In this document: positions 59,406 through 64,000 of the stretch, in pieces
Layout: each line of letters starts with the position of its first letter
Position numbering within the stretch: the first letter of the stretch is position 1
From: AP-15 sp963814865
GTDB taxonomy: Bacteria > Pseudomonadota > Alphaproteobacteria > ATCC43930 > CGMCC-115725
Length of the DNA stretch: 64,000 nt
Assembly: GCA_963814865.1 (NCBI GenBank)
Contig: CAWFEN010000007.1
Location: forward strand, 149,828-213,827
Direction: 5' to 3'
Made by a program: the position numbers and the translations under genes
Notes under the pieces: model-generated
What the model saw: the letters and a program-made list of their open reading frames with translations, nothing else
Database searches by the model: none
Told to the model about the DNA's origin: nothing

Positions 59406-61151
59406 TCAGTCTTTGTCCTCGGTTTCGCCTTGCCGATCGGTCTCGCCCTGACGGCGGGCGCGGCTGATCGCGGCACCAAGGATATCGCCGAGGCTGGCGC
59501 CGGAATCCGACGATCCGAACTGGGCCATCGCCCGCTTTTCCTCGTCGACCTCGCGCGCCTTGATCGACAACGTCACCTTGCGCGTGGCGCGGTCGATGGC
59601 GGTCACCTTGGCGTCGACCTTTTCTCCGACCGCGAAACGGTCCGGCCGCTGCTCGCTGCGGTCGCGCGACAGCTCGGATTTGCGGATGAACCCGAGCAAA
59701 CCTTCGCCGACCATGACCTCGACGCCGCCCTCGGTCACCCCGGCGATCGTGCCGGTGACGACCTCGCCCTTTCTGAGCTTGGACATCCCGGCTTCGAACG
59801 GATCGGCCGCGAGCTGCTTGATGCCGAGGCTGATCCGCTCCTTATCGACATCGACATCGAGCACCTTGACGCGCACCGCCTCGCCCTTGCGGTAATTGTC
59901 GATCGCGTCCTCGCCGGCACGGTTCCAATCGATGTCGGAGAGATGGACCATGCCGTCGATGTCGCCGGGCAGACCGACGAAGAGGCCGAACTCGGTGATG
60001 TTGCGAACCTCGCCTTCGAGCTCGCTGCCGACCGGGTGCTCGTCGACAAAGGCGTCCCAGGGATTGGCGAGCGTCTGCTTCAGACCGAGGCTGATCCGGC
60101 GCTTTTGCGGATCGACATCGAGCACCATGACCTCGACCTCCTGGCTGGTCGAGACGATCTTGCCGGGATGCACGTTCTTCTTGGTCCAGCTCATCTCCGA
60201 GACATGGACCAGCCCTTCCACTCCGGGCTCCAACTCGACAAAGGCACCGTAGTCGGTGATGTTGGTGACGCGGCCCGTGAACTTGGCGCCAGCCGGATAT
60301 TTGAGCTCGACACCCTCCCACGGATCGGCTTCGAGCTGCTTCATGCCGAGCGAGATGCGCTGCGTCTCGGGGTTGAAGCGGATCACCTGGACCTTGACGT
60401 TCTGACCGATATTCAGCGCCTCCGACGGGTGATTGATCCGCCGCCAGGCGATGTCGGTCACGTGCAGCAGCCCGTCGACCCCGCCGAGATCGACGAAGGC
60501 GCCGTAATCGGTGATGTTCTTGACGACGCCGTTGAGGATCTGGCCCTCCTTGAGGCTGGCGACCAGCTCCGAGCGCTGCTCGGCGCGGCTCTCCTCGAGC
60601 ACGGCCCGGCGCGACACGACGATATTGCCGCGCGAGCGGTCCATCTTGAGGATCTGAAAGGGTTGCGGCGACCCCAGCAGCGGGGTGATGTCGCGCACCG
60701 GTCGAATGTCGACCTGGCTGCCCGGCAGAAAGGCGACGGCGCCGTTCAGATCGACCGTGAACCCGCCCTTGACCCGGCCGAAGATCAATCCGGTCACCCG
60801 CTCGTTGGCCTGAAAGCTCTTTTCGAGCTGGGTCCAGGCCTCTTCGCGCCGCGCCTTCTCGCGCGACAGCTGGGCCTCGCCGTTCTTGTCCTCCATCCGC
60901 TCGAGATAGACCTCGACGGTATCGCCGACATGAAGCTCGGGCTCGCCGCCGCCGGCAGCGAATTCCTTCAGCGGCACGCGGCCTTCCGATTTGAGGCCGA
61001 CATCGATCAGCACGGCGTCGTTCTCGACGGCGATGACCCGGCCCTTGACGACGGTGCCTTCGAGCCCGTTGACCATCCCCAGCGATTCATCGAGAAGCGC
61101 GGCGAAATTCTCTTTCGCAGGCGCCTCCCCGGTGTGCATTTCTAAAGCCAT
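59406..61151 (-). CDS. rpsA: 30S ribosomal protein S1
   Basis: A 581-residue protein with six S1 RNA-binding domains. The repeated pattern is TDYGAFVDLGGVDGLLHVTDI, then TDYGAFVELEPGVEGLVHVS, TEFGLFVGLPGDIDGMVHLS and so on, each followed by RISLG(L/M)KQ. It brings mRNA to the ribosome. The ATG follows gaggagaagga. A sigma-70 promoter lies directly upstream. In many relatives ihfB follows rpsA; here pyrE does. Confidence 0.97.
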   Translation of the reverse strand: MALEMHTGEAPAKENFAALLDESLGMVNGLEGTVVKGRVIAVENDAVLIDVGLKSEGRVPLKEFAAGGGEPELHVGDTVEVYLERMEDKNGEAQLSREKARREEAWTQLEKSFQANERVTGLIFGRVKGGFTVDLNGAVAFLPGSQVDIRPVRDITPLLGSPQPFQILKMDRSRGNIVVSRRAVLEESRAEQRSELVASLKEGQILNGVVKNITDYGAFVDLGGVDGLLHVTDIAWRRINHPSEALNIGQNVKVQVIRFNPETQRISLGMKQLEADPWEGVELKYPAGAKFTGRVTNITDYGAFVELEPGVEGLVHVSEMSWTKKNVHPGKIVSTSQEVEVMVLDVDPQKRRISLGLKQTLANPWDAFVDEHPVGSELEGEVRNITEFGLFVGLPGDIDGMVHLSDIDWNRAGEDAIDNYRKGEAVRVKVLDVDVDKERISLGIKQLAADPFEAGMSKLRKGEVVTGTIAGVTEGGVEVMVGEGLLGFIRKSELSRDRSEQRPDRFAVGEKVDAKVTAIDRATRKVTLSIKAREVDEEKRAMAQFGSSDSGASLGDILGAAISRARRQGETDRQGETEDKD

Positions 61152-61173
61152 TCCTTCTCCTCGATCCCGCGTG

Positions 61174-61202
61174 AGCATAGGGCAGCCCCGCCGGGATCGT
61201 AA
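61174..61202 (-). promoter_or_regulatory. sigma-70-type promoter for rpsA
   Basis: On the minus strand TTACGA (-35, 61202-61197) and TATGCT (-10, 61179-61174) are separated by exactly 17 bp. The start of transcription would fall about 16 bp before the rpsA ATG, leaving a very short leader. It lies in the cmk-rpsA gap and lets rpsA be expressed apart from aroA-cmk. Confidence 0.5.
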
Positions 61203-61283
61203 CGGGGAAATGCGCGGCCGCCGGCAAAATCGGGCGCAACCGCACCGGCCCGATCCTGCGGCGGAAAGGTGCGCGCCGCGCCG

Positions 61284-61943
61284 TCAGCGCCGGTCGGCGA
61301 GCGCATGCCTGACCAAGCCCAACGCGCGTTCGAGCACCGCGTCGGCGTCGAGCGCGGTCGTATCGATGATATGAGCGTCGGGCGGCGCCGCCAGCGGCGC
61401 GGCCCGACGCAGGGTGTCGCGCGCGTCGCGTGCCGTCAGATCCTGCAGGACGGTCTCGTATATAGCCGCAGCACCGGAGTCCCGCAACTCTTTGACCCGC
61501 CGGACGGTGCGCATCTTGGTGCCGGCGGTGAGGAACAGCTTGACCTGGGCCGCCGGGCAGACGACAGAGCCGATATCCCGGCCGGCCAGGACAGCACCGC
61601 CGGCCGGTGCCGGCGGGTGCATCGCGAAATCCTGCTGCCAGGCGAGCAGCGCCTGGCGCACGGCCGGGATCGCCGCCACCACCGAGGCAGCCGCGGCAAC
61701 CTGTTCGCCGTGCAGCCGCGGATCCGACAGCAGCGCCAGATCGATACGCCGCGCCGCCCGTTCCGCTGCGGCCGCATCGGTCGGGTCGCCGGCCTCGTCG
61801 AGGACGAGAAACGCCGCCGCCCGATAGAGCGCACCGGTATCGAGGCAGGCAAACCCGAGGCAATCGGCAAGGCGGCGGGCGAGCGTGCTTTTGCCCGAAG
61901 CCGTCGGCCCGTCGATGGCGACGACGAAGCCGCGCGCGGTCAC
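61284..61943 (-). CDS. cmk: (d)CMP kinase
   Basis: A 219-residue nucleoside monophosphate kinase. It has the P-loop DGPTASGKSTLARRLA at the N-terminus, LDTGALYRAAA for substrate binding and GRDIGSVVCP, then the Arg-rich lid RRVKELRDSG. It phosphorylates CMP and dCMP. The GTG start overlaps the aroA stop by four bases (GTGA), so aroA-cmk is one transcript, a conserved order in Alphaproteobacteria. Confidence 0.94.
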   Translation of the reverse strand: MTARGFVVAIDGPTASGKSTLARRLADCLGFACLDTGALYRAAAFLVLDEAGDPTDAAAAERAARRIDLALLSDPRLHGEQVAAAASVVAAIPAVRQALLAWQQDFAMHPPAPAGGAVLAGRDIGSVVCPAAQVKLFLTAGTKMRTVRRVKELRDSGAAAIYETVLQDLTARDARDTLRRAAPLAAPPDAHIIDTTALDADAVLERALGLVRHALADRR

Positions 61944-63289
61944 GAGATCGTGCCGCCGAGACCGTTGATCAGCGGGACGAAATCCGGAAAGCTGGTGGCG
62001 ATCGGGGCGCCATCGTCGATCCGCACCGGCTCGTTGGCGACGAGCCCCAAGACCAGGAAAGCCATCGCGATGCGGTGATCGAGCTGCGTCTCGATCGAGG
62101 CACCGCCGGCCGGGAAATTGCCGGCGCCCTCGACGATCAGATCGTCGCCCTCGACCGCGACGCGCACGCCGCAGGCGGCGAGCCCGGTCGCGATCGCGGC
62201 CAGCCGGTCGCTCTCCTTGACCCGCAGCTCGGCGAGCCCGCGCATGACCGTGCGCCCGCGGGCGCAGGCGGCGGCAACGGCGAGGATCGGGTATTCGTCG
62301 ATCATCCGCGGCGCCCGCTCGGCCGGGATGTCGGCACCGGTCAGGGTCCCGGCACGGGCGTGCAGATCGGCCACCGGCTCCCCCCCTTCCTCGCGCTCGT
62401 TGACCAGGGCGATGTCGGCACCCATCTCGCGCAGGCATTCCAAGAGCCCGGCGCGTAGCGGGTTGACGCCGACGCCCTCGATCGTCACCTCCGATCCGGG
62501 CACGATCAGCGCCGCGACCAGCGGGAACGCCGCCGAGGAAACATCGCCCGGCACCGCGATCGGCGCCGCGGCGAGTTCCGGGAAACCTTCGACCGTGATG
62601 CGTTTGCCGCCGCCCTCGGCCGGTTCGACCGCGACGGTCGCGCCGAAATGGCGCAGCATCCGCTCGGTATGATCGCGGGTCGCCTGCGGCTCGACGACCG
62701 TGGTCGCGCCCGGCGTGTTGAGCCCGGCCAGCAGCACCGAGGATTTGACCTGCGCCGACGGCACCGGCAGGCGGTATTCGATCGGGACCGGGCTTTTCGC
62801 GCCGGTCACCGCGAGCGGCAGGCGGGCGCCCTCGCGGGTCAGGAAATGCGCGCCGAAACGGCTCAACGGCTCGGTTACGCGGCCCATCGGGCGGCGCCGC
62901 AGCGACGCGTCGCCGGTGACGAAGGCGGTCAGCGCATGGGTCGCGAGGATGCCGAGCAAGAGCCGCGCCGCGGTGCCGGAATTGCCCAGATCGAGCAGGT
63001 TCTCCGGCTCGGCGAGGCCGCCGACGCCAACCCCGTCGACGGTCCATCGACCGCCGCCGGCCGAGACTGCGGCGGCGCCGAGCGCGTTCAGCGCGGCAGC
63101 GGTGGCAAGCACGTCCTCGCCTTCGAGCAACCCGGTGATGTGGGTCCTGCCGACCGCCAGCGCGCCGAGCATCAGCGCGCGGTGGGAGATCGACTTGTCG
63201 CCGGGGATTCGGATATTGCCGGCGAGCGGCGTCTTCGGCCGCGTCGACGCCAGCGGCGAGGGCAAGGGGTGCGCGGAGGGGTGGGCCAT
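61940..63289 (-). CDS. aroA: 5-enolpyruvylshikimate-3-phosphate synthase
   Basis: A 449-residue enzyme of the shikimate pathway that joins PEP to shikimate 3-phosphate. It has PGDKSISHRALMLGALA at the start, RRRPMGRVTEPL, SAQVKSSVLLAGLN, DEYPILAVAAACARG and LRVKESDRLAAIATGL. The overall sequence resembles the class II (CP4-like) branch, but the PEP-site loop reads GNSGTAARL with Gly where CP4 has Ala. Divergent from the FYDLN-type gene. Confidence 0.95.
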   Translation of the reverse strand: MAHPSAHPLPSPLASTRPKTPLAGNIRIPGDKSISHRALMLGALAVGRTHITGLLEGEDVLATAAALNALGAAAVSAGGGRWTVDGVGVGGLAEPENLLDLGNSGTAARLLLGILATHALTAFVTGDASLRRRPMGRVTEPLSRFGAHFLTREGARLPLAVTGAKSPVPIEYRLPVPSAQVKSSVLLAGLNTPGATTVVEPQATRDHTERMLRHFGATVAVEPAEGGGKRITVEGFPELAAAPIAVPGDVSSAAFPLVAALIVPGSEVTIEGVGVNPLRAGLLECLREMGADIALVNEREEGGEPVADLHARAGTLTGADIPAERAPRMIDEYPILAVAAACARGRTVMRGLAELRVKESDRLAAIATGLAACGVRVAVEGDDLIVEGAGNFPAGGASIETQLDHRIAMAFLVLGLVANEPVRIDDGAPIATSFPDFVPLINGLGGTIS

Positions 63290-63458
63290 GATGGGCGGCA
63301 GGCCTCGAAAAGCGGGGTCGGCGGTTGCGGCGCCGGCGCCTTCAGCCCATATGCGAGAGCCGCCGGCGCGCCGCCGCGCGGATTTGCTTTTGACAGGATG
63401 ACGCCGCTATGGCAATGGCGCGTCGATCCGGCCCGCCCAACCCGTGAATATGGAGCCG

Positions 63459-63818
63459 ATGGTGGCCAAACCCGAATGGGGCACCAAGCGAATTTGTCCG
63501 AGCTGCGGGACGCGCTACTACGATCTGCTGCGCAAGCCTGTGATCTGTCCGAAATGCAGCACCCCCTTCGATCCGGAAGCTTTTTTGAAATCGCGCCGGG
63601 CGCGCCCGGCCGCCCCGATCGAAAAAGAGCTGGAACCGGTCGGCACGGATGAGCTCGAGCCGGGCGAGGCCGACGCCGCCGAGGAGGAAGAGGAAGGCGT
63701 GCCGCTCGAAGACGCCGAAGAGGAAGACGAGGAGCTGATCGAGGACGCCTCCGAGCTCGGCGAGGACGAGGACGACATGGCCGAGGTGATCGAGAAAGTC
63801 GAGGACGAGGAGCCCTGA
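63459..63818 (+). CDS. FYDLN-acid domain protein (TIGR02300 type)
   Basis: A 119-residue protein. The N-terminal 35 residues carry a zinc-ribbon-like double CxxC (CPSCGTRYYDL and CPKCSTPFDP), where the family has FYDLN. The rest is a very acidic tail rich in Glu and Asp (long runs around residues 65-119). The family is known from Alphaproteobacteria and has no assigned function; it is often beside aroA and a tRNA-Ala, as here. The start at MVAKPEWGTK matches the family; GTG 63444 and ATG 63450 are alternatives. Confidence 0.85.
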   Translation: MVAKPEWGTKRICPSCGTRYYDLLRKPVICPKCSTPFDPEAFLKSRRARPAAPIEKELEPVGTDELEPGEADAAEEEEEGVPLEDAEEEDEELIEDASELGEDEDDMAEVIEKVEDEEP

Positions 63819-63851
63819 GCCGGCGGCGGCGGGAAGGCGGCGATTTTTCGC

Positions 63852-63880
63852 TTGCCGGCGCGGCCCGGCATTCCTAACGT
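63852..63880 (+). promoter_or_regulatory. sigma-70-type promoter for tRNA-Ala
   Basis: TTGCCG (63852-63857) and TAACGT (63875-63880) are separated by exactly 17 bp. Transcription would start about 19 bp before the tRNA, a normal short leader. Confidence 0.5.
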
Positions 63881-63905
63881 CGCGGCGCGTGCGGACGCTC
63901 TTTGG

Positions 63906-63981
<76 letters not shown>

Positions 63982-64000
63982 ATCAAATGAAGGGCTTAGC

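Noticed and set aside
59250..61145. A 631-codon plus-strand open frame over rpsA
   Set aside because: The S1 repeats on the minus strand are unmistakable; the plus frame only mirrors their periodicity.

Overview
The window is GC-rich, densely packed chromosomal DNA from an alphaproteobacterium, most likely Rhodospirillales-like, although the order is only a guess. The grounds are the aroA-cmk-rpsA block beside a FYDLN-acid-type protein (a family known from Alphaproteobacteria) and a tRNA-Ala, a Coq7 ubiquinone hydroxylase, dapD-dapE, and many ATGA/GTGA/TTGA start-stop overlaps. I see no transposase, phage gene, CRISPR array, rRNA or replication origin.

Layout. 1-6.4 kb: a cut-off DUF29 gene behind an adenylate cyclase, then surE, a double aspartyl protease, a RidA protein, a PsiE-like membrane protein and an MFS transporter. 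6.4-12.6 kb: an orphan thiamine-diphosphate PYR subunit, then a molybdenum hydroxylase (iorA-iorB type), a Rieske protein and a PQQ dehydrogenase, all but IorA with export signals. 12.7-25.3 kb: a formyl-CoA-transferase-like gene, a hybrid-kinase remnant, a luciferase-family monooxygenase with an amidohydrolase, a metallophosphoesterase with a glycosyltransferase, a decayed CoA-transferase fragment, a TPR protein that looks N-terminally truncated, an MmgE/PrpD protein, purD and xseA. 25.4-31.5 kb: an unrecognised gene overlapping a DyP peroxidase, a kinase-like ATPase, a frameshifted short-chain dehydrogenase and an IalB-like secreted protein.

32-43 kb is an exopolysaccharide/PEP-CTERM regulatory locus: a nucleotide-sugar epimerase, an unknown membrane protein, and on the minus strand an operon of polyprenyl-phosphate sugar transferase, PrsK sensor kinase, PrsR sigma-54 response regulator and PrsT TPR protein. 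No exosortase or PEP-CTERM substrate lies within the window. 43-50.3 kb: a LysR regulator divergent from a 1200-residue fused double ABC exporter, then a second ABC exporter. 50.3-64 kb is mostly housekeeping: a broken Uma2 gene, YqaA, DsbB, Coq7, DapD, DapE, ExoD-like, TruA, Fmt, Def, PyrE, RpsA, Cmk, AroA, a FYDLN-type protein and tRNA-Ala(GGC).

I found no wholly new system. The best leads are the periplasmic Mo-hydroxylase/Rieske/PQQ module without a cytochrome, the Prs operon with its exact 272-residue internal duplication in PrsT, an operator-like pair of sites between the LysR gene and the fused exporter, and three +1 frameshifts, two of them at the same GGCGGCGGCG string. Those two may be base-calling errors rather than dead genes.
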